This document shows positions 44,496 to 53,051 of a DNA stretch of 63,148 bases, one piece after another. Source of the stretch: Veillonellaceae bacterium SB90 (GTDB lineage Bacteria; Bacillota; Negativicutes; Selenomonadales; Selenomonadaceae); assembly GCA_902364065.1 (NCBI GenBank), contig CABJCJ010000015.1, positions 1-63,148 of the forward strand. Direction: 5' to 3'. The position numbers were made by a program, and so were the translations under genes. Each line of letters begins with the position of its first letter. The stretch's first letter is position 1. The notes beneath the pieces were generated by a model. That model had not been told where the DNA came from. It did no database searches and worked only from the letters and a program-made list of their open reading frames with translations.

Positions 44496-45902
44496 TTATT
44501 CCACGCGCTTGACATCAAACGATTTTGCGACCACCTGGCGCGCAGCCGGCAGGTCCTTGAACACCTTGTCCCGCAGCATCTGCGCCATGAGATTGCCGAT
44601 GGCCGTCGCTTCGACCGGGCCGGCGTAGACCTCTTTCCCTGTCGTCTCCACGAGCAGGTGATTGAGGAATTTGTCCTGGCAGCCGCCGCCGACCACATGA
44701 ATCGTATCGAACACGCGGCCCGTGACCTCCTGAATCTCCGATACCGTCTCGGCATAGCAGTTGGCCAGGCTCTTGTAGATGCAGTAGAGCAGTTCACATT
44801 CCGTTTCCGGCTTCTCCTGACCGGTCTTCTCGCAGTAAGCCTGCACGGCACGGATCATGCTCTCCGGCGCCAGGAAGCTCTCATCGTTGACGTTGACCGT
44901 CGAGGTGAAATAGCGTCCGATATGCGCCAGCTCGTAAAGCTCCTCGAAAGTGTACTTGTGCTTGAACTCACGGCGCAGGTTCTGCATCATCCACATCCCC
45001 ATGATGTTCTTGAGGTAGCGGTAGCGGTGATGATAGCCGCCTTCATTGGTGAAATTGTGCTGCCGGCTCGTCTCCGTGCAGTCCGGGATCAGCCGCTCGA
45101 TGCCCATCAGCGACCACGTGCCGGAGCTCAGATAAATGCTGTCATCGGAATTCGTCGGCACGGCCATGACAGCAGAGCCCGTATCATGCGTGGCCGGCAG
45201 GACCACATTCGTCTGGAAGCCAACGCGCTCGGCCATCTCGCCCGAGAGCGGCCCGACGAGCGCCTTCGGCATGTTGAGCTTGCCAAAAATCTTTGTCGGC
45301 AGACCCAGCATCTCCAGCAGTTCGTAATCCCAATCCTGCGTCTGGGCATTGACGAGCTGCGACGTCGTCGCATTCGTGTACTCGTTCATTGCCACGCCCG
45401 TCAGCCGGTAATTGAGGTATTCCGGGATCATCAGGAAGCGTTCGGCCTTTTCGAGTGCCTGCGGCGTCTCCTGCTTGATGGCCATGAGCTGGTAAATCGA
45501 ATTGAACAGCTGTTTCTGGATGCCGTTGCGGCTGTAAAGCTTGGCCTCCGGTATGACCTTGTAGACCTCCTCATCCATGCCCTTCGTGCGGCCGTCTCGA
45601 TATGCGACGGTATTGCCGATGACGTTGCCGTTCCTGTCGAGCAGGACGAAATCGACGCCCCAGGTATCGATGCCGACGCTTGCCGGCACGCGGTTGAGTT
45701 CCTTGCATTTCCGGAGCCCGGCAACCACTTCATGAAAGAGGTGATCCAGATCCCAGCAGAGGTGGCCATTCTGTTTGACCAGCTTATTCTCGAAGCGGTA
45801 AATCTCCTCGATCCGCATCTTCCCTTTATCCATCCAGCCGAGGATATGGCGGCCGCTTGAAGCCCCGATATCAATGGCCAGATAACACGTTTGTTCTGAC
45901 AT
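44496..45902 (-). CDS. rhaB: Rhamnulokinase
   Basis: This 468-residue FGGY-family kinase phosphorylates L-rhamnulose at carbon 1 with ATP. The N-terminal phosphate loop is LAIDIGASSGRHILGWM. The segment SVGIDTWGVDFVLLDRNGN holds the catalytic Asp, and VVGGGCQDKFLNHLLVETTG is the C-terminal FGGY signature region. Length is normal for RhaB. It is the first gene of the rha operon, downstream of a promoter in an AT-rich region. Confidence 0.95.
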   Translation of the reverse strand: MSEQTCYLAIDIGASSGRHILGWMDKGKMRIEEIYRFENKLVKQNGHLCWDLDHLFHEVVAGLRKCKELNRVPASVGIDTWGVDFVLLDRNGNVIGNTVAYRDGRTKGMDEEVYKVIPEAKLYSRNGIQKQLFNSIYQLMAIKQETPQALEKAERFLMIPEYLNYRLTGVAMNEYTNATTSQLVNAQTQDWDYELLEMLGLPTKIFGKLNMPKALVGPLSGEMAERVGFQTNVVLPATHDTGSAVMAVPTNSDDSIYLSSGTWSLMGIERLIPDCTETSRQHNFTNEGGYHHRYRYLKNIMGMWMMQNLRREFKHKYTFEELYELAHIGRYFTSTVNVNDESFLAPESMIRAVQAYCEKTGQEKPETECELLYCIYKSLANCYAETVSEIQEVTGRVFDTIHVVGGGCQDKFLNHLLVETTGKEVYAGPVEATAIGNLMAQMLRDKVFKDLPAARQVVAKSFDVKRVE

Positions 45903-45973
45903 ACTTCCCAGCCCTTCCGGTTTTTCTTTCTTTTCCTTTATTAACCTTTATTCTTGTCTGTTTCTATGCTTTT

Positions 45974-46002
45974 ATATTACCACAATAATCCACATAAGTA
46001 AA
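45974..46002 (-). promoter_or_regulatory. Promoter of the rhamnose operon
   Basis: Reverse-strand TTTACT (46002-45997) and TAATAT (45979-45974) are 17 bases apart; the spacer contains a repeated TGTGG. Upstream lie A/T-rich direct repeats (AAAGATAAAT-like), the kind of iterated site DeoR proteins bind. Confidence 0.5.
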
Positions 46003-46074
46003 GATATTTTTATTGTTTTATTATTTATTTATCTTTAATTTATCTTTTTTCTTCTTTCCCTATAAAAACACATA

Positions 46075-46110
46075 AAAAATATGCACAACTCTGTGGACAA
46101 AGTTGTGCAT
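46075..46110 (-). terminator. Intrinsic terminator of the ABC exporter gene
   Basis: A perfect 10-bp stem (ATGCACAACT at 46081-46090, complement at 46101-46110) is followed on the reverse strand by a run of T residues, about 30 bases after the stop. Confidence 0.85.
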
Positions 46111-46137
46111 ATCTATGAGAATAAGAAGACCACAAAA

Positions 46138-47844
46138 TCAGACGACCGGTGCCACGCGCCAGCTGCCATCCCCCGAAAGGTGCAGCTCCTCCTGATGCTG
46201 GGCAAAGAGCGTCGAGCGGTGGCCGACACTGACGATGCCCATCTGCGGGAGCTCACGGCGCAGGAGCTCGTACATCTCCTGCTCGCGCGGCTCGTCGAGG
46301 GCCGAGGTCGCCTCGTCGAGGAATACCCAGTCGGGACGCACGAGCAGCACGCGCGCAAAGGCCAGACGCTGCTGTTCGCCGAGCGACAGGATGCGGCTCC
46401 AGTCATCGACATCGTCCAGCCGGTCAATGAGCGGGGCGAGCTCGACCTTGCGCAGGACCTCCTGGAGACGTTTCTCCGGGCCCGAAGCGCTCAGGGGATA
46501 ATAGAGCGCACGGCGCAGGCTGCCGAGCGGCAGATACGGACGCTGCGGCAGGAACAGGACGCGGCTGCCTTTCTTGACCGCAAGCTTACCGCTGCCATAC
46601 GGCCAGATGCCGGCCATCGTGCGCAGCAGCGTGCTCTTGCCGCAGCCCGAAGCTCCCGTGATGAGCAGGCGGCGGCCGGCCGGCAGTTCCACATTGCAGT
46701 CGCGCAGGAGCGTGCGCCCGTCGGGCAGGCTAACCGCCAGATCCTTCAGCACGAGCTCTGGGTCCTCCCCCTGTGCATAAACGATATCGCTCTTGAGCGA
46801 GGCGACCTCATCCATATGATGCGTAAAGCCCGAAAGACGATGGATGACGGCTGCGAGCTGAGCGATGGTATCGTATGCCGTGACGAAGTACGAGAGCGCA
46901 TCCTGCACGCGCCCGAACGCCGAAGCCGTCTGCATCAGGCCGCCGAGCGTCATGACGCCGGCAAAATACTGCGGCGCGGCCATGACGAGCGGCACGATGA
47001 TGGCCAGCTGGCCGTAGCCGTTGACGTAGAAATTCAGAAGCTTCGTCTGACGCATGAGGTGCCAGTAATTCTCGATGACCCTCGCAAAGCGCTCCGCGAA
47101 GCCCACGGACTCCGGCTGCTCGCCGCGGTAAAACGCGATGCTCTCGCTGTTCTCGCGCACGCGCATCATGTCAAAACGGAAATCCGCCTCGAAGCGCTGC
47201 TGGTCGAAATTGAGCCCGATGAGACGGCGGCCGACGAAGTGCACGCCCACGGTGCCGAGCACGGCGTAGAGCAGCGAGAACCAGAACATGTAGCCATAGA
47301 TCACGAACTCATGGCCGCCGATTGGCACCGTGAAGGCACCGGAAAGATTCCAGAGCACGACGCCGAAAGCCCCGAGCGTCGTAAGCTGCTTGAGAAAGCC
47401 CAGCAGGAGCTGCAGCGTCAGCGAGACGAACTGATTGATATCCTCGCTGATTCGCTGATCGGGGTTATCCGTATCGCTCTTTAAAACCTGCAGGCGATAA
47501 TAGACCTGATTCTTCATCCAGCGGCCGATGTAACGGTCCGTCATCCACGTACGCCATTTGATCTGCAGCATCTGCCGCAGGTAAATGGCATAAACAGCCA
47601 GGATGATATACAGGAAAGCCAGCCCCGTGAACTCGCCGATGAGCGGCCAGAATGATTCCGACTGATACTGCTGCAGCGCATTGTAAAAGACATTATACCA
47701 GCTGTTGAGCCGTACGAGCAGATACACCGAAGCAAAATTCAAGACGATGACGAAGGCCAGGAGGCCACGGGCCTTCCACTTCTGTTCCGAGCTCCAATAG
47801 CCGCGGAACAACTGCCAGAAATTGCTGAGAAATTTACGTTTCAA
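46138..47844 (-). CDS. ABC transporter, fused permease-ATPase of the YddA/ABCD (ABC_membrane_2) type
   Basis: This is a 568-residue half-transporter. The membrane part (about residues 1-330) begins LKRKFLSNFWQLFRGYW and includes ASVYLLVRLNSWYNVFYNALQ, typical of the YddA/SbmA-like membrane domain. The ATPase part has Walker A GASGCGKSTLLRTMAG, Q-loop FLPQRPYLP, signature LSLGEQQRLAFA and Walker B VFLDEATSALD, all intact. The substrate is unknown; relatives handle peptides, vitamins or lipids. The start is a TTG at 47844 preceded by AAGGATGTGAT. The open frame upstream of this overlaps the forward-strand gene at 47980 and is not used. Confidence 0.85.
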   Translation of the reverse strand: MKRKFLSNFWQLFRGYWSSEQKWKARGLLAFVIVLNFASVYLLVRLNSWYNVFYNALQQYQSESFWPLIGEFTGLAFLYIILAVYAIYLRQMLQIKWRTWMTDRYIGRWMKNQVYYRLQVLKSDTDNPDQRISEDINQFVSLTLQLLLGFLKQLTTLGAFGVVLWNLSGAFTVPIGGHEFVIYGYMFWFSLLYAVLGTVGVHFVGRRLIGLNFDQQRFEADFRFDMMRVRENSESIAFYRGEQPESVGFAERFARVIENYWHLMRQTKLLNFYVNGYGQLAIIVPLVMAAPQYFAGVMTLGGLMQTASAFGRVQDALSYFVTAYDTIAQLAAVIHRLSGFTHHMDEVASLKSDIVYAQGEDPELVLKDLAVSLPDGRTLLRDCNVELPAGRRLLITGASGCGKSTLLRTMAGIWPYGSGKLAVKKGSRVLFLPQRPYLPLGSLRRALYYPLSASGPEKRLQEVLRKVELAPLIDRLDDVDDWSRILSLGEQQRLAFARVLLVRPDWVFLDEATSALDEPREQEMYELLRRELPQMGIVSVGHRSTLFAQHQEELHLSGDGSWRVAPVV

Positions 47845-47979
47845 TCTATCACATCCTTGATGAACAACAGTATATCCCTTTCCACCCCATCCCGCAAGGG
47901 CTGCCCTGTCCCTGCCGCATACTTTATGATAGAATAGGAACATGTACAATGTATGAAATGTATTTAGGAGGGAAACTTC

Positions 47980-48669
47980 ATGCTTCTGCTCATCGGCGCC
48001 GTCGTCGCCATCATCCTGCTGGCCCTGCTCTATCATTACATCCCGAGCCGCAAGGTATTCTTCTGCTTCTTCGTCGTGCTCTGCCTCGCGAGCGCCGTCG
48101 TCTTCTTCGCCTGGCCCAGCACCCGGCACCATGCCGAGAACACCATGAGCCCCGAGGAACGCTACGCCCTGATGGAACAACAGCAGACCTTCGCCGACTG
48201 GTACGAAAGCTACCAGAAAGACATCGACAGCCTTGACCACAACTGGCAGTGGTACCATCAGATCCTCGAGAACTTCAAGGAAGACAACATCAGCATCCAG
48301 ACGACCTACCTGCGCCTCTCCCAGCTCGAACAGGACAGCCAGCAGCTGGCAGACCGCATTGAAAAACACACGCCGCCGCTCTCGCTCAACGACTCCTGCT
48401 ACGATGAAGTCACCGAAGTTGTCCGCAAGACCCATGAATACGCCGAAGCCCAGCACCGCGCCATCGCCCTGACACGGGCCGCCGCGGACCCCGCGAACCT
48501 GCGCAGCGACGACCAGGAAGAACAGAGCCGCCAGCTCCAGGCCGTCATGATCCGCGAATCCCCCGCCGGCCTCTTCATCGCCGACGAGATTGCCGCCATC
48601 CGCAGCTACCTCTCCCTGCCCGATGAGCAGGAAGGGGCAACACACACACAGGAAGAAAATCCATCATGA
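47980..48669 (+). CDS. Hypothetical membrane-anchored protein, 229 residues
   Basis: I do not recognise this family. There are two N-terminal hydrophobic segments (MLLLIGAVVAIILLALLYHY and KVFFCFFVVLCLASAVVFFAW). A long, charged, helical and probably coiled-coil region follows (EERYALMEQQQTFADWYESY, then LSQLEQDSQQLADRIEK). The C-terminus is an acidic Glu/Gln-rich tail (LPDEQEGATHTQEENPS). The membrane hairpin with a large soluble part suggests a bitopic or hairpin protein. ATG 47980 follows TTTAGGAGGG, a strong site. A TAGAAT -10-like box lies at 47930. It is divergent from the ABC exporter gene. Confidence 0.78.
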   Translation: MLLLIGAVVAIILLALLYHYIPSRKVFFCFFVVLCLASAVVFFAWPSTRHHAENTMSPEERYALMEQQQTFADWYESYQKDIDSLDHNWQWYHQILENFKEDNISIQTTYLRLSQLEQDSQQLADRIEKHTPPLSLNDSCYDEVTEVVRKTHEYAEAQHRAIALTRAAADPANLRSDDQEEQSRQLQAVMIRESPAGLFIADEIAAIRSYLSLPDEQEGATHTQEENPS

Positions 48670-48696
48670 GATCAAAGACGTCGCATCCGCTGCAGC

Positions 48697-49410
48697 TCAG
48701 CGAATGCTGATGACACGAAATGCCTGCTCGTCACCGCGATGGTGAATCCGGGAGTAGGCAAAAGCGCGGCCGTCATCAAGGAATGCGATCTGCTCAACCT
48801 CCAGGATGGGCAGGCTGCCATGCTCGATGTCAAGCAGTTCTTCCTCCTGCCCAGTCGGCAGCAGTGCACGAATCAGGCGATGCGCTGACTGAATCCGGAA
48901 ATGAAGATGCTGCTCGATGTACTGATAGATCGAGTGAGCGAGGATATCCCGCTTGATTCCAGGAATGAGCTCGATCGGCATCTGCGTGTACTCAACTACG
49001 ACAGGGCGTCCGTCCAGCCGACGCAAGCGCACAATATCATAGACAAAATCATCCGTCGCAATACAAAGTTTTGACGCAGTCTCAGACTCCGGATGAATGA
49101 TATCAAAGCGCACGATTTCTGTCGTGACATCATGACCGGCAAAACTCTTGGAAAACCCGGAAAAATGGTCTGCCATGCTGATTTCACAGACATCCTCATG
49201 TGCCAGGCCTTTGACAAAAGTGCCATCGCCGCGTCTCTTCACGACAAGCCCTTCCTTGACGAGCTCATCAACCGCCTTCTTTATGGTAATACGGCTGACA
49301 CCGTAATGCTCGCACATCTCCCGCTCCAAGGCGAGCTGCGCGCCGGATTTATAGATGCCCGTCTGGATTTTTTTTCGCAAATCCTTTGCGATTTCCTGAT
49401 ATTTAATCAT
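48697..49410 (-). CDS. GntR/HutC-family regulator with UTRA domain
   Basis: This 237-residue regulator has the GntR winged HTH at the N-terminus (YQEIAKDLRKKIQTGIYKSG, REMCEHYGVSRITIKKAVDELVKEG in part, VKRRGDGTFV). A C-terminal UTRA sensor domain follows (DDFVYDIVRLRRLDGRPVVVEYTQMP, in part). Such proteins sense sugars or other small molecules. ATG 49410 follows AAAGGGATGAGGAT. It lies 116 bases downstream of manA with a terminator between, so partial readthrough or a weak promoter must serve it. A sugar signal is plausible from the neighbour but not shown. Confidence 0.85.
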   Translation of the reverse strand: MIKYQEIAKDLRKKIQTGIYKSGAQLALEREMCEHYGVSRITIKKAVDELVKEGLVVKRRGDGTFVKGLAHEDVCEISMADHFSGFSKSFAGHDVTTEIVRFDIIHPESETASKLCIATDDFVYDIVRLRRLDGRPVVVEYTQMPIELIPGIKRDILAHSIYQYIEQHLHFRIQSAHRLIRALLPTGQEEELLDIEHGSLPILEVEQIAFLDDGRAFAYSRIHHRGDEQAFRVISIR

Positions 49411-49436
49411 ATCCTCATCCCTTTTTACTACGTTTG

Positions 49437-49475
49437 AAAAGGCTGACTGCGCCAGAAGCTGCAGTCAGCCTTTTT
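49437..49475. terminator. Bidirectional terminator between manA and the GntR gene
   Basis: GGCTGACTGC (49441-49450) pairs perfectly with GCAGTCAGCC (49461-49470), with A residues on the left and five T residues on the right. Confidence 0.8.
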
Positions 49476-49526
49476 CTTTTCTCTGTCATCTGTCCAGCAA
49501 ACAGCAACGGCCATCAGCCCCAGGGT

Positions 49527-50498
49527 TCAGACCTTGCTCAGGATCAGGCTGGCCTTGCCGGAAAGCGTGTAGTCGCCAAGACCTGCGGGCAGGAACGACG
49601 ACTCGCCCTTTTTGAAGCTCAGCTCCGCCGCGCCGGCCTTGAGTGTCACTTCGCCGTCAAGCACCGTGAAGCTCTGGAACGAATCCCTGCCTGCCGTCAG
49701 ATGGCTCGTGCCGTCCACCTCGAGCTCGTACACCGTGAAATACTCGCACGAAGCCAGCAGGCGCGCTTTTGTATCCGCAAAGATATCGATGACAGCCTCT
49801 ATCTGCGGCCGCTCCCTGACAGGCTCAAGGCTCGTGACATCGATGGCCTTCCTGACGTGAAGCTCGCGCGGCCTGCCATCCTTGCCGACACGGCCGTAAT
49901 CGTAGACACGGTATGTCGTATTTGAATTCTGCTGAATCTCGCAGATGATGATACCCTTGCCGATGGCATGCAGCGTCCCCGACGCAATGAAGAAGACATC
50001 GCCCTTGTGCACCGGCACCTGATTGCAAACCTCCAGCAGCATATTATCGGCAATGCGGCGCTCAAACTCTTCCTTCGAGATCTCGTGCTTGAAGCCATAA
50101 ATAAGCGTCGCGCCCGGCTCACAGTCGACGATGTACCACGTTTCGGTCTTGCCAAACTCGCCTTCGACGCGCATCGCATAGGCGTTGTCCGGATGCACCT
50201 GCACCGAGAGATTGTCCTTGGCATCGATGAGCTTGATGAGCAGCGGGAAATACGGGAACTTCTTTGCACGCTCGCCGAGCACCGCCGGACCGGCCTCATC
50301 GAGATACGACTTGAGCGTGCGGCCCTTCTCCGGACCATTTGCGATGATGCTCATGCCGTCCTTGTGGCAGGCAAGCTCCCACGATTCCGACACCTTGTCG
50401 AGATCCGTCTGCTTGCCATAATCCGTCTTGAGTTTCGTGCCGCCCCAGATATAGTCCTTGAGCGGTGCCTGCAATTTCATTGGATACAAAACCGTCAT
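49527..50498 (-). CDS. manA: Mannose-6-phosphate isomerase, class I
   Basis: This 323-residue zinc enzyme interconverts mannose-6-phosphate and fructose-6-phosphate. Near the N-terminus it has PLKDYIWGGTKL; the zinc cluster is SVQVHPDNAYA and FGKTETWYIVD (Gln, His, Glu), and a later segment GTLHAIGKGIIICEIQQNSNTTYR includes the third His and the active-site region. The short class I length fits the Bacillus/Firmicutes type. ATG 50498 was kept; a second ATG at 50480 is possible. A TATAATA -10-like box lies at about 50555. The gene can feed mannose into glycolysis or supply mannose-6-phosphate for sugar nucleotides. Confidence 0.92.
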   Translation of the reverse strand: MTVLYPMKLQAPLKDYIWGGTKLKTDYGKQTDLDKVSESWELACHKDGMSIIANGPEKGRTLKSYLDEAGPAVLGERAKKFPYFPLLIKLIDAKDNLSVQVHPDNAYAMRVEGEFGKTETWYIVDCEPGATLIYGFKHEISKEEFERRIADNMLLEVCNQVPVHKGDVFFIASGTLHAIGKGIIICEIQQNSNTTYRVYDYGRVGKDGRPRELHVRKAIDVTSLEPVRERPQIEAVIDIFADTKARLLASCEYFTVYELEVDGTSHLTAGRDSFQSFTVLDGEVTLKAGAAELSFKKGESSFLPAGLGDYTLSGKASLILSKV

Positions 50499-50630
50499 CC
50501 CCTATTCCCAACTGACCAATTAATAAAACCGATCATTTTAAGCCTCAAACTGTTTTTATTATATAAAAAGAGCTTATTTATGTAAATAAATGTTATATCT
50601 TTTTAAAGCTAAAGATAACAATCATAAAAT

Positions 50631-50670
50631 AAAAACAGCAGCCCGAATCCAAGAAGAATTCAAGCTGCTG
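50631..50670 (-). terminator. Likely terminator of the amino-acid permease gene
   Basis: CAGCAGC (50636-50642) and GCTGCTG (50664-50670) pair; on the reverse strand T-rich sequence follows. The loop is long, so confidence is moderate. Confidence 0.6.
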
Positions 50671-50699
50671 CTCGCTTGTCATGAAAGCGTAAACTGTTT

Positions 50700-52079
50700 T
50701 CAGTGGAATACCCGGGCTGCACTGGCCGCACGACGGCGCTGACGCAGACGGTAGCAGGCCATCGGGATCAGGAGCATCGGCAGGCCGGCATAAAGCGATT
50801 CCCGGAGATCCGGATCAAAGACCATGACGACGAGGCAGAATACCTGCGCCCAGATGCCGAAGAGCGTCACGTACGGGAAGAACGGCGTCTTATAGCGAAG
50901 CTTGCCCACCGTTCCTGCAGCGATGCGCTGCTTGCGGCTGCGGTACTGGCTCCAGCAGATCGAGATCCAGGCAATGGCGCCCGTAAAGCCCGAAACCGCG
51001 AGCAGATACGTGTAAAGCGCCGAATCCGGATTGAACGAATAGAGCAGGATGACGGCCCAGCAGGCACAGATTGAAACGAGGATGGAACGCGACGGCATGC
51101 CGTTCTTGTTGATGTGGCCGAGCGTGTGCGGCGCCATATCCATGCGGGCCAGCGCATGCAGGGCCCGTGCGGCACCGTAGAGGCCCGAATTCGAGCACGA
51201 GATGGCGGCCGTCAGGATGACGAACGCGAAGAATGCACCGAAGTGCGTAAAGCCATACTGCGAGACAGCGGCTGCAAAGACGCTTTCCTCCAGAGAAGCC
51301 TGATCCCATGGCAAAATCGAGATCAGGAGGGAAATCGGGATGATGTAGAGCGCGATGATGCGCCACGTCACATTGCGCACAGCAATCGGGATGCTCTTTT
51401 CCGGTTTCTCGCATTCCCCGGCTGCCAGGCCGATGATTTCCGTTCCCTGGAAATTGACGAGGATGATGACCATGGTCAGCACGATGGACCAGTAGCCATT
51501 CGGTGCAAAGCCGCCGCCTCCGAGCAGGACTTTCGTACCGATGTACCCCTGATCACCGATGAGGCCAAGACAGATGAGGCCCGCTACGATGCTGAACGCA
51601 CCGAGTGCTATGATCTTGATCAGGGATAACCAAAACTCGCTCTCGCCGAACTTGTCGACATGAAACAGATTCAGGATTGTCACCAGGAGTCCGAAGAAGA
51701 CAGCCCACCAGAGCTGACTGACTTCCGGCAAGAAATGATTCATGATGATGCCAGCGGCAATCATCTCCGACGGAACGTACGCCACCCAGGTCGTCCAGTA
51801 GGCCCAGCCCACTCCACACGCCCAGGTCGAGGAAATATGCTCCTTTGCGTACGTGACAAAAGAACCCGAAACCGGCTTATCGACAGCCAGTTCCGCCAGG
51901 CAAAGCATGACGCACAATACGATGACGCCACCCAGAAGATACGCAAGTATCGCAGCTGGGCCTGCTTTTTCGAGGACATACCCCGTACCGAGAAAATAGC
52001 CACTGCCGATGACTCCGCCGAGGGAAATCAGCTGCAGATGACGATTTTTCAGCCCTCTGTTCATTTTCGACTCGTTCAT
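50700..52079 (-). CDS. Amino-acid permease (APC family)
   Basis: This 459-residue, 12-segment permease of the APC family belongs to the AAT group (LysP/GabP/AnsP/ProY-like). The family opening is LKNRHLQLISLGGVIGSGYFLGTG, which holds the unwound helix 1 that binds the substrate backbone. It is followed by GPAAILAYLLGGVIV and the CAEL-like segment LCLAELAVDKPVSGSFVTYA, in part. AGECEKPEKSIPIAV is the family's conserved loop. The amino acid carried cannot be told from sequence. ATG 52079 is kept, with only a weak AAGGTC box; ATG 52064 is an alternative. It forms its own unit. Confidence 0.9.
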   Translation of the reverse strand: MNESKMNRGLKNRHLQLISLGGVIGSGYFLGTGYVLEKAGPAAILAYLLGGVIVLCVMLCLAELAVDKPVSGSFVTYAKEHISSTWACGVGWAYWTTWVAYVPSEMIAAGIIMNHFLPEVSQLWWAVFFGLLVTILNLFHVDKFGESEFWLSLIKIIALGAFSIVAGLICLGLIGDQGYIGTKVLLGGGGFAPNGYWSIVLTMVIILVNFQGTEIIGLAAGECEKPEKSIPIAVRNVTWRIIALYIIPISLLISILPWDQASLEESVFAAAVSQYGFTHFGAFFAFVILTAAISCSNSGLYGAARALHALARMDMAPHTLGHINKNGMPSRSILVSICACWAVILLYSFNPDSALYTYLLAVSGFTGAIAWISICWSQYRSRKQRIAAGTVGKLRYKTPFFPYVTLFGIWAQVFCLVVMVFDPDLRESLYAGLPMLLIPMACYRLRQRRRAASAARVFH

Positions 52080-52306
52080 GACCTTAATAACACAACCTTC
52101 CCAGTGCCGCTTCGATTTGTGATTTGTATAGCAATGCCATCCGCGACACTTCCATTATTTCTACTAAAGGATACTACAAAACGAATCGAATTACCATAGC
52201 TGAGGAAATTAAATTTTAAGAAAACGCTTCCCATGGGCCGCTCTATACATTTTGAGGCATTTCATATTATAATAATGTAGAAAATGACCACGAAAGGAAG
52301 TGCCGT

Positions 52307-52945
52307 ATGCAAGCATATCGTACCATACAGGAAACAGACGACTCGCTCGTCACGAATTACGAAATCCAGAAATCCAAATTCATCACGCACCTGCGCCACG
52401 TCGAGACAGAGGAAGAAGCACGGGAATTCGTGCAGGCCATGAAAAAGAAGTATTTCGATGCGCGCCACAACTGTTCAGCCTGGGTACTCGGGCCTCGCGG
52501 CGACAAGCAGAAATCAAACGACGACGGCGAGCCGGGCGGCACGGCTGGCAACCCCATCCTCGAAGCCATCAAGAAGAACGAGCTGACCGACGTCGTCATC
52601 GTCGTCACGCGCTATTTCGGCGGCATCAAACTCGGCGCCGGCGGGCTCATCCGCGCCTACGGCCACGCAGCCGTACTCGGCATCGAGGCCGCGACGCGCA
52701 TCGCCATGACGCCGTTCCAGGAAATCGCCGTCACCGTCGGCTACGACCTGCTCGCCACGGTCGAGCACTGGCTGCGCCAGCAGGAGATTCGCCACGGCGA
52801 GAGCGATTACGGTGAAGCTGTCACACTGCATCTGCTGGTGCCGCCCGAGGACGTCGAAGCGCGGCTGACAGAGCTCACCGATCTCACGAGCGCGAATTTC
52901 CAGGCGGAAAAAGGCGCACTCTCCCTCGTGCCCCTGCCCTGCTGA
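52307..52945 (+). CDS. YigZ/IMPACT-family protein
   Basis: This 212-residue protein belongs to the YigZ (UPF0029/IMPACT) family. The N-terminal IMPACT domain shows KFITHLRHVETEEEAREF, NCSAWVLGPRG, DDGEPGGTAGNPILEAI and VVTRYFGGIKLGAGGLIRAYG, which are the diagnostic stretches. A C-terminal DUF1949 ferredoxin-like domain follows. Its molecular role in bacteria is unsettled; links to translation under stress are known for eukaryotic relatives. ATG 52307 follows GAAAGGAAGTG. A TATAAT -10 box lies at 52268-52273 with a weak -35. Confidence 0.92.
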   Translation: MQAYRTIQETDDSLVTNYEIQKSKFITHLRHVETEEEAREFVQAMKKKYFDARHNCSAWVLGPRGDKQKSNDDGEPGGTAGNPILEAIKKNELTDVVIVVTRYFGGIKLGAGGLIRAYGHAAVLGIEAATRIAMTPFQEIAVTVGYDLLATVEHWLRQQEIRHGESDYGEAVTLHLLVPPEDVEARLTELTDLTSANFQAEKGALSLVPLPC

Positions 52946-52961
52946 AATGCCAAAACCGCAA

Positions 52962-52990
52962 TTGACATCTCCTTTCCCAGCCCTTATAAT
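52962..52990 (+). promoter_or_regulatory. Consensus sigma-70 promoter of the sulfur-amino-acid genes
   Basis: TTGACA (52962-52967) and TATAAT (52985-52990) are both perfect and 17 bases apart. The short leader holds no SAM-type riboswitch. Confidence 0.85.
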
Positions 52991-53051
52991 ATAGCTAATA
53001 TTTCATACTTGTTTAATATGTAAATGAATATACAGCGAAAAGGAGTACGTC

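Noticed and set aside
47845..48645. A long reverse-strand open frame continuing upstream of the ABC exporter gene
   Set aside because: It lies antisense to the well-supported gene at 47980-48669. The exporter has a TTG start with a good ribosome-binding site at 47844 and matches family length from there.
52991..53051. A SAM or cysteine T-box leader was sought before the sulfur genes
   Set aside because: The leader is too short and shows no T-box or S-box motif.
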